The translations under genes were made by a program, and so were the position numbers. Of a stretch of DNA of 64,000 nt, positions 26,455 through 37,499 are shown one piece after another (position 1 is the stretch's first letter; every line of letters starts with the position of its first letter). The stretch is from positions 2,914,001 through 2,978,000 of the forward strand of contig NC_009436.1 of the NCBI RefSeq assembly GCF_000016325.1, read 5' to 3'. Below the pieces are notes generated by a model. It was not told where the DNA came from, did no database searches, and saw nothing but the letters and a program-made list of their open reading frames with translations. Source of the stretch: Enterobacter sp. 638 (GTDB lineage Bacteria; Pseudomonadota; Gammaproteobacteria; Enterobacterales; Enterobacteriaceae).

Positions 26455-28136
26455 ACGTTTTCCTCCAGCGGCAATCTTAGGGTAATACGGGTAAAGCTGT
26501 CTGCCTCGCAGGCGACGGTGATTCCGCAATCATCGCCAAAATGCGCACGCAGGCGTTTATCGACCAGACTCATTCCCAGCCCACCGGCTACGGCTGCAGG
26601 CTGATAAAGCCCGGCATTATCTTCAATATCCAGCACCAGATGATGATTAAACTGGCTGGCCGTGATGCTGATTTCACCGGTGCCCAGCAGCTGGGATGTC
26701 CCGTGTTTAATCGCGTTTTCAACAATCGGTTGCAGCGTAAACGCCGGAAGATGCTGATGCGCCAGTTCATCCGGCACAAATAACGACACCTGCAAGCGCG
26801 ACTGGAATCGCGCTTTCTCGATTTGCAGATACGCATTCACATGCTCAATCTCATCAGCCAACGTGACAATCTCCGACGGGCGTTTCAAATTTTTACGGAA
26901 GAAGGTCGACAGAAACTGCACCAGCTGCGCAGCCTGGTCACTGTCGCGGCGGATCACTGCCTTCAGTGTATTTAGCGCATTAAACAGGAAATGCGGATTT
27001 ACCTGCGCATGCAGCAATTTGATCTCTGATTGCGTCAGCAGCGCTTTTTGACGCTCGTATTGCCCGGCCAGGATTTGCGCCGATAACAGTTGCGCAATCC
27101 CTTCGCCCAAGGTGCGGTTGATGGAGCTGAACAGGCGGTTTTTGGCTTCGTATAATTTGATGGTCCCCATTACATGCTGATTTTCACCCCGCAGCGGGAT
27201 AACGAGCGTGGAGCCGAGCTTGCACTGGGGATGCAGTGAGCAGCGATAAGGCACTTCGTTGCCGTCGGCATAGACCACTTCGCCCGTTTCAATCGCCCGC
27301 AGAGTGTAAGCGGACGAAATGGGTTTACCCGGCAAATGATGGTCATCGCCTGTTCCGGTAAATGCCAGTAAACGCTCGCGGTCGGTAATGGCGACGGCAC
27401 CAATATCCAGCTCCTGATACAGCACCTGCGCCACTTTCATGCTGTTCTCTTCGTTAAAACCCTGCCGCAAAATGCCTTCTGTCGACGCGGCGACTTTTAG
27501 CGCGGTTGAAGAAAATGCCGAAGTGTATTTTTCAAACATGGCGCGCTTGTCGAGCAGGATACGCATGAACAACGCCGCACCCACGGTATTTGTCACCATC
27601 ATCGGTGCCGCGATGCTGCCGACCAGATGCAGCGCATCTTCAAAGGGACGCGCAATCAGCAGAATAATCAGCATTTGGGCCAGCTCAGCCACCAGCGTAA
27701 TCGCCCCGGCGGTCAACGGGCTAAAGACTTTATCGGGACGGCCGCGCTTGATCATGTAGCTATGAACCAGGCCGCCGAGCAATCCCTCAACAATGGTGGA
27801 GATCATACAGCTCAACGCCGTCATACCGCCCATCGAATAACGGTGTAATCCGCCGGTTAATCCCACCAGCCCACCGACAAGCGGACCGCCGAGCAACCCG
27901 CCCATCACGGCACCGATAGCGCGAGTATTGGCGATAGAATCTTCGATATGAAGACCAAAATAGGTCCCCAGAATGCAGAAAATGGAGAAAGTGACGTAGC
28001 AAAGGAGTTTGTGCGGAAGGCGAACGGTCACCTGCATCAGCGGAATAAACAGCCGCGTTTTACTCATCAGCCACGCGATGACCAAAAACACACACATCTG
28101 CTGAAGCAGCAGCAACACCAGATTAAATTCGTACAT
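26448..28136 (-). CDS. btsS: Pyruvate-sensing histidine kinase BtsS (YehU)
   Basis: BtsS is an inner-membrane LytS-type kinase that binds external pyruvate. The 562 residues contain six or seven N-terminal membrane helices (5TM-5TMR_LYT, about 1-195), a GAF domain (about 220-340) and the His-kinase domain with [17 protein letters not shown] and the ATPase N-box [11 protein letters not shown]. The start [13 protein letters not shown] at 28136 matches E. coli; a longer frame reaches 28175. It is first in btsS-btsR and divergent from mlrA. Confidence 0.95.
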   Translation of the reverse strand: MYEFNLVLLLLQQMCVFLVIAWLMSKTRLFIPLMQVTVRLPHKLLCYVTFSIFCILGTYFGLHIEDSIANTRAIGAVMGGLLGGPLVGGLVGLTGGLHRYSMGGMTALSCMISTIVEGLLGGLVHSYMIKRGRPDKVFSPLTAGAITLVAELAQMLIILLIARPFEDALHLVGSIAAPMMVTNTVGAALFMRILLDKRAMFEKYTSAFSSTALKVAASTEGILRQGFNEENSMKVAQVLYQELDIGAVAITDRERLLAFTGTGDDHHLPGKPISSAYTLRAIETGEVVYADGNEVPYRCSLHPQCKLGSTLVIPLRGENQHVMGTIKLYEAKNRLFSSINRTLGEGIAQLLSAQILAGQYERQKALLTQSEIKLLHAQVNPHFLFNALNTLKAVIRRDSDQAAQLVQFLSTFFRKNLKRPSEIVTLADEIEHVNAYLQIEKARFQSRLQVSLFVPDELAHQHLPAFTLQPIVENAIKHGTSQLLGTGEISITASQFNHHLVLDIEDNAGLYQPAAVAGGLGMSLVDKRLRAHFGDDCGITVACEADSFTRITLRLPLEENVC

Positions 28137-28355
28137 ACCCGAAAACCGCACTTTCCAAAAACGCGTAACATACACTGATGCACGTTAACTTTCTTTGAAG
28201 CAATCCAAAAAAGGTGTAATTCGTGTCCGGTATCACATCGTTTACCCGGAGATAGTCCATCCTTCGCATTATTTGTACAAAAAACGGTCGATTCTTCCTG
28301 GTTCGAGAATCAGCGTCTACAGTTATTCTGGGGACGCGCAAGCCAGGGGGCGAAC

Positions 28356-29087
28356 ATGGCGCTGTACACAATAGGTGAAGTGGCACTGCTCTGTGATATC
28401 AATCCTGTGACACTGCGAGCCTGGCAGCGACGGTACGGATTATTGAAACCGCAGCGAACCGACGGTGGACACCGCCTGTTTAACGACGCGGATATTGACC
28501 GTATCCGCGAAATCAAAAGCTGGATCGATAATGGCGTACAGGTCAGCAAGGTCAAGGCGCTGTTAACCGAGCATGACTCCGGTTGTCAAAATGAGTGGCG
28601 TGAGCATCAGGAGACGTTGCTTCGGTTCCTGCAGGCCGGCGATCTTCAGCGGTTGCGCACCTGGATCAAGGAACAGGGGCGCGATTATCCCGCCCAGACG
28701 CTGATCGCTCACCTCTTTATCCCGCTTCGCCGTCGTCTTCAGTCCCAGCAACCGACATTGCAGACGTTGCTGAGCATGCTGGATGGCGTGCTGATCAATT
28801 ACATCTCTGTATGCCTCTCATCGGCACGCAAGAAAAGTGGCAAAGATGCGCTGGTGGTTGGCTGGAATGTGCACGACACGACTCGCCTGTGGCTTGAGGC
28901 GTGGATTGCGACTCAGCAAGGCTGGCGCGTCGATGTGCTGGCGCACTCCTTGCCGCAGCTGCGTCCAGAGCTGTTCGAAGGGCAAACGCTGCTTGTCTGG
29001 TGCGGCGATATTCCGACGGCCGCGCAGCAGCAACTGCTGAGCGAATGGCGAGAGCATGGTTATCCGGTTATTACTCTCGGCCCGTAA
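28356..29087 (+). CDS. mlrA: MerR-type transcriptional regulator MlrA
   Basis: MlrA activates csgD, and through it curli and cellulose formation, under RpoS and cyclic-di-GMP control. The 243 residues match E. coli MlrA: an N-terminal MerR winged helix (LYTIGEVALLCDINPVTLRAWQRRYGLLKPQR), a linker, and a C-terminal B12-binding-like domain. The 219-base divergent region to btsS holds both promoters. Unlike many MerR proteins there is no Cys metal-binding loop. It is transcribed alone; yohO follows with its own -10. Confidence 0.94.
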   Translation: MALYTIGEVALLCDINPVTLRAWQRRYGLLKPQRTDGGHRLFNDADIDRIREIKSWIDNGVQVSKVKALLTEHDSGCQNEWREHQETLLRFLQAGDLQRLRTWIKEQGRDYPAQTLIAHLFIPLRRRLQSQQPTLQTLLSMLDGVLINYISVCLSSARKKSGKDALVVGWNVHDTTRLWLEAWIATQQGWRVDVLAHSLPQLRPELFEGQTLLVWCGDIPTAAQQQLLSEWREHGYPVITLGP

Positions 29088-29166
29088 TTCACCTTCACGG
29101 CATTTAATGGTTCATTAACAGACGTGCTTCACCGTATAATTGGACGGTTAACAAAAGGAGCACATC

Positions 29167-29280
29167 ATGAAGGCAACCAAAGTGGCCGCCATTACTCTCT
29201 TCGCCTTAATGGCAATCAGCGGCATCGGCGGCGTCATGCTGGCCGGTTACTCATTTATCGTGCGTGGCGGTGTCGGCTGA
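29167..29280 (+). CDS. yohO: Small membrane protein YohO
   Basis: This is a 37-residue inner-membrane peptide with one hydrophobic segment, containing [18 protein letters not shown], which closely matches E. coli YohO in sequence and in position between mlrA and yehW. A TATAAT at 29135-29140 and an AAAGGAG site at about 29155-29160 precede the ATG, so it is well equipped for its own expression. Its last 26 bases overlap the convergent yehW 3' end. Function is unknown. Confidence 0.9.
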   Translation: MKATKVAAITLFALMAISGIGGVMLAGYSFIVRGGVG

Positions 29281-29992
29281 TATAGCGCGCCAGTCGCTCA
29301 AAACCGCGATCGACCACAATCGCCGCCAGCGCAACAAGTACCGCACCTTGCAGAATATAAGCGGTATTAAATCCGCTCAGACCGATGATAATCGGCGTGC
29401 CTAACGTATTCGCCCCTACGGTTGATGCAATGGTCGCCGTGCCGATATTAATAATGACTGACGTTCGGATCCCCGCCAGAATCACCGGGGCGGCAAGCGG
29501 CAGTTCAACCTTTCTCAGCCGCTGTCCGGCGCTCATGCCCATGCCTTCTGCGACGCTCACCACCGCCGCGGGAACGGCCGTCAGCCCCGCCAACGTCGCC
29601 TGTAAAATCGGCAACACACCATACAAAATCAGCGCAATAATCGCCGGTTCCTGACCAAACCCGATCACCGGCACAGCAATTGCCAGCACCGCCACCGGCG
29701 GAAACGTCTGACCAATGGCAGCAATGGTCTCGACCAGCGGACGAAATTCTTTGCCTGCGGGGCGCGTCACCGCGATACCCGCTCCAACGCCGAGCACAAT
29801 CGCAATGACGCTCGACACGCCCACCAGCCAGAAATGCGCCAGCGTCAGGCTGATAAAGCTCTCCTGCAGATAGACCGGTCGGGGCAATTCAGGAAATAGC
29901 GCACCAAACAGCGCACCGCTATGCGGCATCCATCCCAGTAGCGCGACAAATACTACGACCAGCCACAGCAGCGGATCACGCATCCACTTCAT
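29255..29992 (-). CDS. yehW: Osmoprotectant ABC importer permease YehW
   Basis: YehW is one of two permeases of the YehZ(OsmF)-YehY-YehX-YehW glycine-betaine-type importer in the inner membrane. The 245 residues have about six hydrophobic segments and the coupling-loop region [18 protein letters not shown]...[18 protein letters not shown]. The ATG at 29992 ([10 protein letters not shown]) matches the E. coli start and overlaps the yehX stop by 17 bases; an open frame continues to 30109 but only re-reads yehX. It is the last gene of the operon. Confidence 0.93.
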   Translation of the reverse strand: MKWMRDPLLWLVVVFVALLGWMPHSGALFGALFPELPRPVYLQESFISLTLAHFWLVGVSSVIAIVLGVGAGIAVTRPAGKEFRPLVETIAAIGQTFPPVAVLAIAVPVIGFGQEPAIIALILYGVLPILQATLAGLTAVPAAVVSVAEGMGMSAGQRLRKVELPLAAPVILAGIRTSVIINIGTATIASTVGANTLGTPIIIGLSGFNTAYILQGAVLVALAAIVVDRGFERLARYISRHRHAR

Positions 29993-30926
29993 GCGCCACC
30001 TCCCCCGCCAGCAGATCGCGAAAATGCAGCGTACCGCATGGCGAGCCGTGTTCATCCACCACCGGTAACACTTCACATTGCCGGGCGACAAACGCTGAAA
30101 GCGCATCACGCAAGTTCATCTGAATCTGAAGTGCATCGCCCGTCACGCTGTGATTCTGGGGACGCAAATATTCCCCAACCGTACGCAGAGAAAGAAGCCG
30201 AACGCCCAGCTCACTGCGGCCAAAGAATTCACGGACAAAATCGGTCGCCGGACGGGTTAGCAGCTCCAGCGGCGTTCCCTGCTGCACCACTTCACCGTTG
30301 TCCATTAACACCAGTCGGTCAGCAAGACGCAGCGCTTCGTCGATATCATGCGTGACCAGGATAATGGTACGGCCCAGAATGCGGTGAATACGCGTCATCT
30401 CGGTTTGCAACGCGCCGCGCGTGACCGGGTCCAGCGCGCCAAACGGCTCATCCATCAGCAACACCTGAGGATTTGCCGCTAGCGCCCGCGCCACGCCCAC
30501 GCGCTGTTGCTGACCACCGGAAAGCTGATGCGGAAAACGCTCGCGTAACTGCGGCTCAAGGCCCAGCAGCGCCATCAGCTCATCCACCCGTTCGGCGACC
30601 TTTTGCCGCGACCATTTTTGCAGTTGCGGCACGGTGGCAATGTTCTGCGCCACCGTCCAGTGCGGGAACAGGCCAATCGACTGAATGGCATATCCCATGC
30701 GGCGACGCAGCTCAAGCACCGGCAGGCTGCGGATCTCCTCCCCGGCAAAACGAATCATCCCGCTGTCATGCTCCACCAGCCGGTTGATCATCTTCAGCGT
30801 CGTGGATTTCCCGGAGCCGGAAGTACCAATCAGCACCGAAAATGCCCCTTCTTCAAAGCGTAAGTTCAGGTTGCGCACCGCGGGCTGCCCGGCAAAATGC
30901 TTATTCACATTATGAAATTCAATCAT
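29976..30926 (-). CDS. yehX: Osmoprotectant ABC importer ATPase YehX
   Basis: YehX is the ATPase of the YehWXY-OsmF importer. The 316 residues show Walker [10 protein letters not shown] near 36, signature LSGGQQQR, Walker [13 protein letters not shown], and LVTHDID. A C-terminal CBS-type regulatory segment follows (about 255-310, with [22 protein letters not shown]). E. coli YehX has 308 residues. The gene overlaps yehY by eight bases and yehW by 17, so the operon is translationally coupled. Confidence 0.94.
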   Translation of the reverse strand: MIEFHNVNKHFAGQPAVRNLNLRFEEGAFSVLIGTSGSGKSTTLKMINRLVEHDSGMIRFAGEEIRSLPVLELRRRMGYAIQSIGLFPHWTVAQNIATVPQLQKWSRQKVAERVDELMALLGLEPQLRERFPHQLSGGQQQRVGVARALAANPQVLLMDEPFGALDPVTRGALQTEMTRIHRILGRTIILVTHDIDEALRLADRLVLMDNGEVVQQGTPLELLTRPATDFVREFFGRSELGVRLLSLRTVGEYLRPQNHSVTGDALQIQMNLRDALSAFVARQCEVLPVVDEHGSPCGTLHFRDLLAGEVAHEVDA

Positions 30927-32079
30927 GATTTTTCCCTTTCAGCAGGGCGAGCCACAAGGCAAAGACGGCGTCAATGACCACCGCCAGCGCGATCGTTGGA
31001 ATGACGCCAAGCAAAACCAAATCCAGCGCACTGCTGAGTAACCCCTGGAAAACCAGCGCCCCGAAACCGCCGGCACCAATCAGCGCGGCAATCACCGCCA
31101 TGCCGACGGTTTGTACCGTCACCACGCGCAGGCTGCGCAGCAGGAGCGGCAAGGCAATCGGGAGCTGCACCTTCCAGAAACGCTGACTCTGGCTCATGCC
31201 CATTGCGCTGGCGCTTTCCAGCACATCCGGCGAAACCTGGCTTAATCCTGCCAGAACCCCGCGCGCCAATGGCAGCAGCGCATACAGCACCAGCGCAATC
31301 AGCGCAGGCGTCAGTCCGGTTCCGGCGATACCTAACGAAGAGAGTGCAGGAAAGGATTTCACCAGCCCGGCGAGCGGAGCAATCAGCAAACCAAAAAGAG
31401 CCACAGAAGGGATGGTCTGAATCACGTTCAGCACTGCGAAAATCGGACCCTGACGCGTGGGATGACGGTAACACCACATGCCAATGGGGACGCCGATCAG
31501 CAGCGCCGGAATCAACGTGCCAAAGAGAATGGTAAGATGCTGGACCAGCGCGTCGTCAAACACATCCTGGCGATTGGCATACTCTTTCAGCAACGAAAGC
31601 GAATTCAGCTCGCCGCTAAACACGATCAACAGGGGCAAGATCCAGATCTGCGCATTCAGTAGCCAGCGCCAGAGCGGCTGTTGAGTGAGTCGGCGAATCG
31701 CATCGCTACAGCCCAGCAGGCACAGGGCTATCCACAGCCACAATCCACTACCGATTGACGTTCGTGCGAGCGGGCTTTCAACGGTGCTCAGATGCGTGGC
31801 GGCCAGACCGGCACTCCACACCAGAAACGCGAAAAGAGATTCGCAGAGTAACAACGTCAGAATGAGCGACGGACGCCCCCGCCAGAACGACAGCAACGCC
31901 ATCAGCACAAGAGACAGCCCCAACAAAATGGGCGAAAACGCCCATATCTGCCAGACCGCACGCCCTTCGCCAGAGACCAGGCGATTAGGCGCAAAATTCA
32001 CGAACGGCAACACGCACGCTGCCAGCGCTAAGCACGCCAGCAGCAGCAATACGCGGTTATGACATTTTATCGGCACCAC
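30919..32079 (-). CDS. yehY: Osmoprotectant ABC importer permease YehY
   Basis: YehY is the larger permease of the same importer. The 386 residues hold an N-terminal block of hydrophobic segments (about 1-165) not found in YehW, then the conserved permease core with [17 protein letters not shown] and [24 protein letters not shown]. The length agrees with the 385 residues of E. coli YehY. It follows osmF by nine bases and overlaps yehX. Confidence 0.94.
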   Translation of the reverse strand: MVPIKCHNRVLLLLACLALAACVLPFVNFAPNRLVSGEGRAVWQIWAFSPILLGLSLVLMALLSFWRGRPSLILTLLLCESLFAFLVWSAGLAATHLSTVESPLARTSIGSGLWLWIALCLLGCSDAIRRLTQQPLWRWLLNAQIWILPLLIVFSGELNSLSLLKEYANRQDVFDDALVQHLTILFGTLIPALLIGVPIGMWCYRHPTRQGPIFAVLNVIQTIPSVALFGLLIAPLAGLVKSFPALSSLGIAGTGLTPALIALVLYALLPLARGVLAGLSQVSPDVLESASAMGMSQSQRFWKVQLPIALPLLLRSLRVVTVQTVGMAVIAALIGAGGFGALVFQGLLSSALDLVLLGVIPTIALAVVIDAVFALWLALLKGKNHD

Positions 32080-32088
32080 TTTTCCCTG

Positions 32089-33006
32089 TTACTTCACGAG
32101 ACCTTTTTGCTTCAGGTAATCTGCCGCCACTTTTTTAGCATCCAGCCCTTCCACGGCAATGCTCGCGTTGAGCTGTTGCAGCGTTTTTTCATCAAGCGTT
32201 TCAAACACCGGCTTCAGCCAGTCGCCAATCTGCGGATAGGCTTTCAGCACCGCTTCACGCACAACAGGCGCAGGTGCATAGATTGGCTGGACACCTTTTG
32301 GATCGGTGAGCGTTTGCAGCCCCAGCGCGGCAACCGGACCGTCTGTGCCGTACGCCATCGCGGCATTCACGCCCGAAGTTTGCTGCGCTGCGGCTTTAAT
32401 TGTCACAGCGGTGTCACCGCCCGCCAGGGACAGAAGCTGTTTCTGATCGAGCTTGAAATCGTACGCTTTTTCAAAAGCAGGTAACGCATCCGGACGTTCG
32501 ATAAATTCTGCCGATGCGGCGAGTTTAAAATCGCCTTTGTCTTTCAGATAACGGCTTAAATCGTCGAGAGACGTGAGTTTGCCTTTCTCAGCCAGATCTT
32601 TGCGCACGGCAATGGTCCAGGTGTTGTTGGCCGGGGCTGGTGTTAGCCAGATGAGCTTATTCTGCTCGGCATCGAGTTTTTTCACTTTCTCGTAGCCTGC
32701 GCTGGCATTTTTCCACGCCGCATCGTTTTCATCTTTGAAGAAAAATGCGCCGTTGCCCGTGTATTCCGGATAGATATCCAGCTCGCCAGAGGTGATCGCA
32801 CCGCGCACCACGGGCGTTGTGCCAAGCTGCACTTTATTGACCGTTTTGACGCCGTGGCTTTCCAGGACCTGAAGAATAATATTGCCGAGCAAGGCTCCTT
32901 CGGTATCGATTTTCGATCCGACCTTCACCGGCTCAGCCGCCTGTAAGGGCAGACTCAGTGCCGCCAGTAATGCCGCAGAGCCTAAAACTCGCTTTGAGAT
33001 TGTCAT
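32089..33006 (-). CDS. osmF: Osmoprotectant-binding periplasmic protein OsmF (YehZ)
   Basis: OsmF is the periplasmic binding protein of the YehWXY system; in E. coli its gene is RpoS-controlled and the protein binds betaine-type ligands with low affinity. The 305 residues begin with a signal peptide (ALLAALSLPLQAA) followed by the OpuAC-type domain: VKVGSKIDTEGALLGNIILQVLE and LDIYPEYTGNGAFFF. Aromatic and acidic residues typical of betaine pockets are present, but I cannot assign each. It is the first gene of the operon, with its promoter in the 146-base gap to bglX. Confidence 0.94.
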   Translation of the reverse strand: MTISKRVLGSAALLAALSLPLQAAEPVKVGSKIDTEGALLGNIILQVLESHGVKTVNKVQLGTTPVVRGAITSGELDIYPEYTGNGAFFFKDENDAAWKNASAGYEKVKKLDAEQNKLIWLTPAPANNTWTIAVRKDLAEKGKLTSLDDLSRYLKDKGDFKLAASAEFIERPDALPAFEKAYDFKLDQKQLLSLAGGDTAVTIKAAAQQTSGVNAAMAYGTDGPVAALGLQTLTDPKGVQPIYAPAPVVREAVLKAYPQIGDWLKPVFETLDEKTLQQLNASIAVEGLDAKKVAADYLKQKGLVK

Positions 33007-33114
33007 TCCGCTGTCCTCATTTTTTTATCGCCTTTATCAGAGGCTTGAGAGAAAAGCGTAGTTTAAAACGGGGGATTTAACCGACAAAATGCGTTTTTAG
33101 CATAAGGTAAGAAC

Positions 33115-33137
33115 AATCCCCCGACTGGCGGGGGATT
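33115..33137 (-). terminator. Terminator of bglX
   Basis: A nine-pair stem AATCCCCCG/CGGGGGATT with a five-base loop lies 15 bases beyond the bglX stop on the minus strand. It is followed there by T-rich TTGTTCTT, an imperfect U-tract. Confidence 0.75.
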
Positions 33138-33152
33138 CATGGGCAGGAGAAA

Positions 33153-35450
33153 TTACAGCAGTTCGAACTCGCCTTTATTCACGCGAGCGGAGTCCACCCC
33201 GATAAAGACGTTAAACTTGCCAGCCTCAGCGTCATACTTCATCTGCTGATTCCAGAACTTCAGCGCGTCCACATCAATCGGGAAGCTGACGGTTTTCGTC
33301 TCCCCCGGTTTCAGGTCCACTTTTTCGAAGCCACGCAGCTGTTTCACTGGGCGGCTCATCGACGCGGTTACATCCTGAACGTACATCTGGATGACCGTCG
33401 CGCCTTCGCGCTTACCGGTGTTGGTCACTTCCACACTGGCCGTCACTTTTCCGTCACGCTTCAGAGACGGTGCAGACATTTTCACGTCAGAAACGTTAAA
33501 GGTGGTGTAGCTCAGACCATAGCCGAACGGATACAGCGGGCCATTCGCTTCGTCAAAGTAGCGCGATGTGTATTTGTTTGGCTTATCCGCATTGTAAGGA
33601 CGGCCGGTATTGAGATGGCTGTAGTACACCGGGATCTGCCCGACAGAGCGAGGGAAGGACATCGGCAGTTTGCCCGATGGGTTGTAATCGCCAAACAACA
33701 CATCAGCAATCGCGTTACCGCCTTCGGTACCCGCAAACCAGGTTTCCAGCAGCGCGTCAGCCTGCTGATCTTCTTTGACCAGCGCCAGCGGACGACCGTT
33801 CATCAGCACCAGCACCAGCGGTTTGCCGGTGGCTTTCAGCGCAGTAATTAGGTCGCGCTGACTTTGTGGAATAGTGATATCCGTACGGCTGGACGCCTCG
33901 TGCGCCATGCCTTGCGCTTCACCGACGACTGCAACCACCACGTCAGACTGTTTCGCCGCGTTGACGGCTTCGTCGATCATCGCCTGTGCAGAACGCGGAT
34001 CAACTTTCACCGCCTCTTCATACTGGTTCAGGAACGTCACAATGTCTTTATCATTGGTGACGTTCGCGCCTTTGGCATAAACCACTTTGCCGTCTTCGCC
34101 CAGCGCGTTTTTAATCCCCGTCAACACGGTCACGGATTGATCGGCCACACCGGCGGCGGACCAGCTCCCCATCACGTCGCGTTTGCTGTCAGCCAGAGGA
34201 CCAACGACCGCAATGGTGCCGGATTTTTTCAGCGGCAGCGTGTCGAGACGGTTTTTCAGCAGTACCAGGCTTTCGCGCGCCACTTCACGTGCGTCTTTGC
34301 GGTGCAAACGACTTTCCGCGTTGGTATCTGCCGGATCGGAATCTTTCGGTCCCAGATGGCTGTACGGATCGTTAAACAAGCCCATGTCGTATTTCACATT
34401 CAGCACATGACGCGTGGCGTCATCCAGCTCAGTCATCGTGACCTTGCCGGTTTTCACCAGATCGGGCAGATATTTGCTGTAATACTCGTCGCTCATGCTC
34501 ATGTTGATACCGGCTTTGAGCGCCACGCGTACCGCGTCTTCTGGGTCGGACGCCGCGCCATGCTTAATCAACTCTTTGATCGCGCCGTGATCGGAAACGG
34601 TGATGCCTTTAAAGCCCCACTGATCGCGCAGAACATCTTTGAGCAGCCAGGAATCTGAGGTCGCCGGTGTGCCATTCAGAGAGTTCAGCGCCACCATTAC
34701 CGCGCCGCTACCGGCATCCAGCCCGGCTTTGTACGGCGGCATGTAGTCGTTGAAGAGACGCTGCGGACTCATATCCACGGTGTTGTACTCTTTACCACCT
34801 TCGACTGCGCCATACGCCGCAAAGTGTTTAACGCTGGTCATTACCGAATAGCGATCCGCCGGGCTTTTACCCTGCATCGCTTCTACCATGGTTTTACCCA
34901 AGGTCGCGGTGAGGTAGGTATCTTCGCCAAAACCTTCTGATGCACGACCCCAACGCGGATCGCGGGAGACGTCGACCATTGGCGCCCAGGTCATGTTCAG
35001 ACCGTCATCCGCCGCTTCATAGGCAGAAATACGCCCAACGGTTCTGACCGCATCCAGATTGAAAGAGGACGCTAAACCGAGGCTGATGGGGAAAACGGTA
35101 CGCTGGCCGTGGACCACATCGTAGGCGAAGAACAGAGGAATTTTCAGGCGGCTTAGCTGCATTACCTGATCCTGCATTTTGCGGATGTCTTCACGGGTCA
35201 CGGTGTTAAAAATCGCCCCGACCTGACTCTCCTGAATCATGTCGCGGATCGCCTCTTTCGGGTTATCCGGTCCGACGCTGATCAAACGCAGCTGGCCAAT
35301 TTTCTCATCGACCGTCATTTTCGTGAGCAATTCGTTGACGAATTTATCGCGTGCTTCCGGGGTTAACGGGTGATTGCCAAACAGATCTTCAGCGAGCGCG
35401 GGTTGCAGCGCCAGACCTACTGCGACAGCTACAGAACAAAGCCATTTCAT
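33153..35450 (-). CDS. bglX: Periplasmic beta-glucosidase BglX (GH3)
   Basis: BglX is a secreted family 3 beta-glucosidase. The 765 residues equal E. coli BglX in length and match it closely: signal peptide (SVAVAVGLALQPALA), the (beta/alpha)8 domain with KHFAAYGAVEGGKEYN, the nucleophile region with the conserved SDHGAIKEL (Asp), the alpha/beta sandwich domain with GEAQGMAHEASSR, and a C-terminal fibronectin-III-like domain from about 660 (KVTASVEVTNTGKREG). The ATG at 35450 matches E. coli; the frame is open to 35522. Divergent from dld. Confidence 0.96.
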   Translation of the reverse strand: MKWLCSVAVAVGLALQPALAEDLFGNHPLTPEARDKFVNELLTKMTVDEKIGQLRLISVGPDNPKEAIRDMIQESQVGAIFNTVTREDIRKMQDQVMQLSRLKIPLFFAYDVVHGQRTVFPISLGLASSFNLDAVRTVGRISAYEAADDGLNMTWAPMVDVSRDPRWGRASEGFGEDTYLTATLGKTMVEAMQGKSPADRYSVMTSVKHFAAYGAVEGGKEYNTVDMSPQRLFNDYMPPYKAGLDAGSGAVMVALNSLNGTPATSDSWLLKDVLRDQWGFKGITVSDHGAIKELIKHGAASDPEDAVRVALKAGINMSMSDEYYSKYLPDLVKTGKVTMTELDDATRHVLNVKYDMGLFNDPYSHLGPKDSDPADTNAESRLHRKDAREVARESLVLLKNRLDTLPLKKSGTIAVVGPLADSKRDVMGSWSAAGVADQSVTVLTGIKNALGEDGKVVYAKGANVTNDKDIVTFLNQYEEAVKVDPRSAQAMIDEAVNAAKQSDVVVAVVGEAQGMAHEASSRTDITIPQSQRDLITALKATGKPLVLVLMNGRPLALVKEDQQADALLETWFAGTEGGNAIADVLFGDYNPSGKLPMSFPRSVGQIPVYYSHLNTGRPYNADKPNKYTSRYFDEANGPLYPFGYGLSYTTFNVSDVKMSAPSLKRDGKVTASVEVTNTGKREGATVIQMYVQDVTASMSRPVKQLRGFEKVDLKPGETKTVSFPIDVDALKFWNQQMKYDAEAGKFNVFIGVDSARVNKGEFELL

Positions 35451-35638
35451 GTTGTTGTACTCTCTCATCATCAACCGCCGGAAAACTCGGCCAGACCGTG
35501 CGAAAAGCGCAGTGTGCCACAAACCCTTAAAACGTTGCAGGGTTATTCTCTGATTTTTCTCATGAATACTTGTTCGCTTAATAGTTAATCGCGCTATGCT
35601 TTACAGCGAGAAATTTGCCCCACCACAAGGAGTGGAAA

Positions 35639-37405
35639 ATGACTTCTGTTCGGACTCAACATCACAATGCATTCATTAACGAACTGTCGCGGCTGGTCGG
35701 CCACTCTCACCTGCTGACTGACCCGGAAAAAACGGCTCGTTATCGCAAAGGTTTTCGTTCCGGTCAGGGCGAGGCGCTGGCTGTGGTCTTCCCGGGTACG
35801 CTGCTGGATCTGTGGCGCGTGTTGGCGGCCTGCGTCGAAGCCGACAAAATCATTCTGATGCAGGCGGCGAATACCGGTCTGACGGAAGGCTCCACGCCAA
35901 ACGGTAATGATTATGACCGCGATATCGTCATTATCAGCACTTTGCGACTCGATAAACTGCATGTGCTGGATAAAGGTGAGCAGGTGCTGGCGTATCCTGG
36001 TACGACCCTTTATTCACTGGAAAAAGCGCTGAAACCACTTGGTCGCGAACCGCATTCCGTGATTGGTTCATCCTGCATTGGGGCATCGGTAGTCGGTGGG
36101 ATCTGCAACAACTCCGGCGGTTCGCTGGTGCAGCGCGGCCCGGCTTACACCGAAATGTCGCTGTATGCGCGTATCGACGAAAACGGCAAGCTGACGCTGG
36201 TGAACCATCTGGGCATCAATCTCGGCGTCACGCCTGAACAGATCCTCAGCAAGCTCGACGACGAGCGCGTGACAGACGCTGACGTTCAGCACGATGGTCG
36301 TCACGCCCACGATCATGATTACATTACCCGCGTGCGGGATATCGAAGCCGATACCCCGGCGCGTTACAACGCCGATCCGGATCGTCTGTTTGAATCCTCC
36401 GGGTGTGCGGGCAAGCTGGCGGTCTTCGCCGTGCGTCTGGACACCTTCCCCGCGGAGAAGAAACAGCAGGTCTTTTATATCGGCACCAACCAGCCAGACG
36501 TGTTGACGGAAATCCGTCGCCATATTCTGGGCGAATTTGCGAATCTGCCGGTGGCGGGCGAATATATGCACCGTGATATTTACGATATCGCTGAGCGCTA
36601 CGGCAAAGACACCTTCCTGATGATCGACAAGCTCGGCACCGATAAAATGCCGTTCTTCTTCACCATGAAAGGCCGCGCCGACGCGATGCTGGGTAAAGTC
36701 TCGCTGTTTAAACCGCATTTTACCGATCGTTTTATGCAGAAGTTGGGCCACGCCTTCCCGGCGCATTTGCCGCCGCGCATGAAAAGCTGGCGGGATAAAT
36801 ACGAACACCATCTGCTGTTGAAGATGGCGGGCGACGGGATTGCCGAAGCCCAAACCTGGCTGAGCGAATTCTTCAAAACCGCCGAAGGCGATTTCTTCGC
36901 CTGTACGCCGGAGGAAGGCAGCAAGGCGTTTTTACACCGCTTCGCGGCGGCAGGCGCGGCGATTCGCTATCAGGCCGTCCATTCCGAAGAGGTCGAAGAC
37001 ATTCTGGCGCTGGACATTGCCCTGCGACGTAACGATACCGAATGGTTTGAACATTTGCCGCCTGAGATCGACAGTAAGCTGGTACATAAACTCTATTACG
37101 GCCACTTTATGTGCCATGTTTTCCATCAGGATTACATCGTCAAAAAGGGTGTCGATGCGCATGCCCTGAAAGACGAAATGCTAGAACTGCTGCGCGCGCG
37201 CGGGGCGCAGTACCCTGCTGAACATAATGTCGGCCATTTGTATGAAGCGCCCGATACGCTTAAGCGTTTTTATCGCGAGAATGATCCGACAAACAGCATG
37301 AACCCCGGCATCGGTAAAACGACAAAGCATAAATACTGGCGTGAAGCGGTCGATTCAGAAGATGCAGATTCGCAAGCCTCTGAACAAGCCGTAAAGCCTC
37401 ACTGA
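35639..37405 (+). CDS. dld: Quinone-dependent D-lactate dehydrogenase Dld
   Basis: Dld is a peripheral inner-membrane flavoprotein that oxidises D-lactate to pyruvate and reduces quinone. The 588 residues contain the PCMH-type FAD-binding domain (LMQAANTGLTEGSTPNG near 80, SSCIGASVVGGICNNSGGSL near 145) and the C-terminal membrane-binding and cap domains (KMPFFFTMKGRAD, FHQDYIVKKG). It is longer than the 571-residue E. coli enzyme, mostly through an acidic, probably disordered tail (SEDADSQASEQAVKPH). The ATG at 35639 has an AAGGAGTGG site. A strong terminator follows. Confidence 0.95.
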   Translation: MTSVRTQHHNAFINELSRLVGHSHLLTDPEKTARYRKGFRSGQGEALAVVFPGTLLDLWRVLAACVEADKIILMQAANTGLTEGSTPNGNDYDRDIVIISTLRLDKLHVLDKGEQVLAYPGTTLYSLEKALKPLGREPHSVIGSSCIGASVVGGICNNSGGSLVQRGPAYTEMSLYARIDENGKLTLVNHLGINLGVTPEQILSKLDDERVTDADVQHDGRHAHDHDYITRVRDIEADTPARYNADPDRLFESSGCAGKLAVFAVRLDTFPAEKKQQVFYIGTNQPDVLTEIRRHILGEFANLPVAGEYMHRDIYDIAERYGKDTFLMIDKLGTDKMPFFFTMKGRADAMLGKVSLFKPHFTDRFMQKLGHAFPAHLPPRMKSWRDKYEHHLLLKMAGDGIAEAQTWLSEFFKTAEGDFFACTPEEGSKAFLHRFAAAGAAIRYQAVHSEEVEDILALDIALRRNDTEWFEHLPPEIDSKLVHKLYYGHFMCHVFHQDYIVKKGVDAHALKDEMLELLRARGAQYPAEHNVGHLYEAPDTLKRFYRENDPTNSMNPGIGKTTKHKYWREAVDSEDADSQASEQAVKPH

Positions 37406-37451
37406 AAATATTGTTAAGCACGCATCAATCGTACTAGAGTATCGACATCGC

Positions 37452-37480
37452 GCCGGAGAAACGTTTCTCCGGCTTTTTTC
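37452..37480 (+). terminator. Terminator after dld
   Basis: A GCCGGAGAAAC/GTTTCTCCGGC perfect inverted repeat is followed by six T residues. It ends the dld transcript before the acetyltransferase gene, which starts 20 bases later. Confidence 0.92.
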
Positions 37481-37499
37481 TTCCAGGAGAAAGCCCGCC

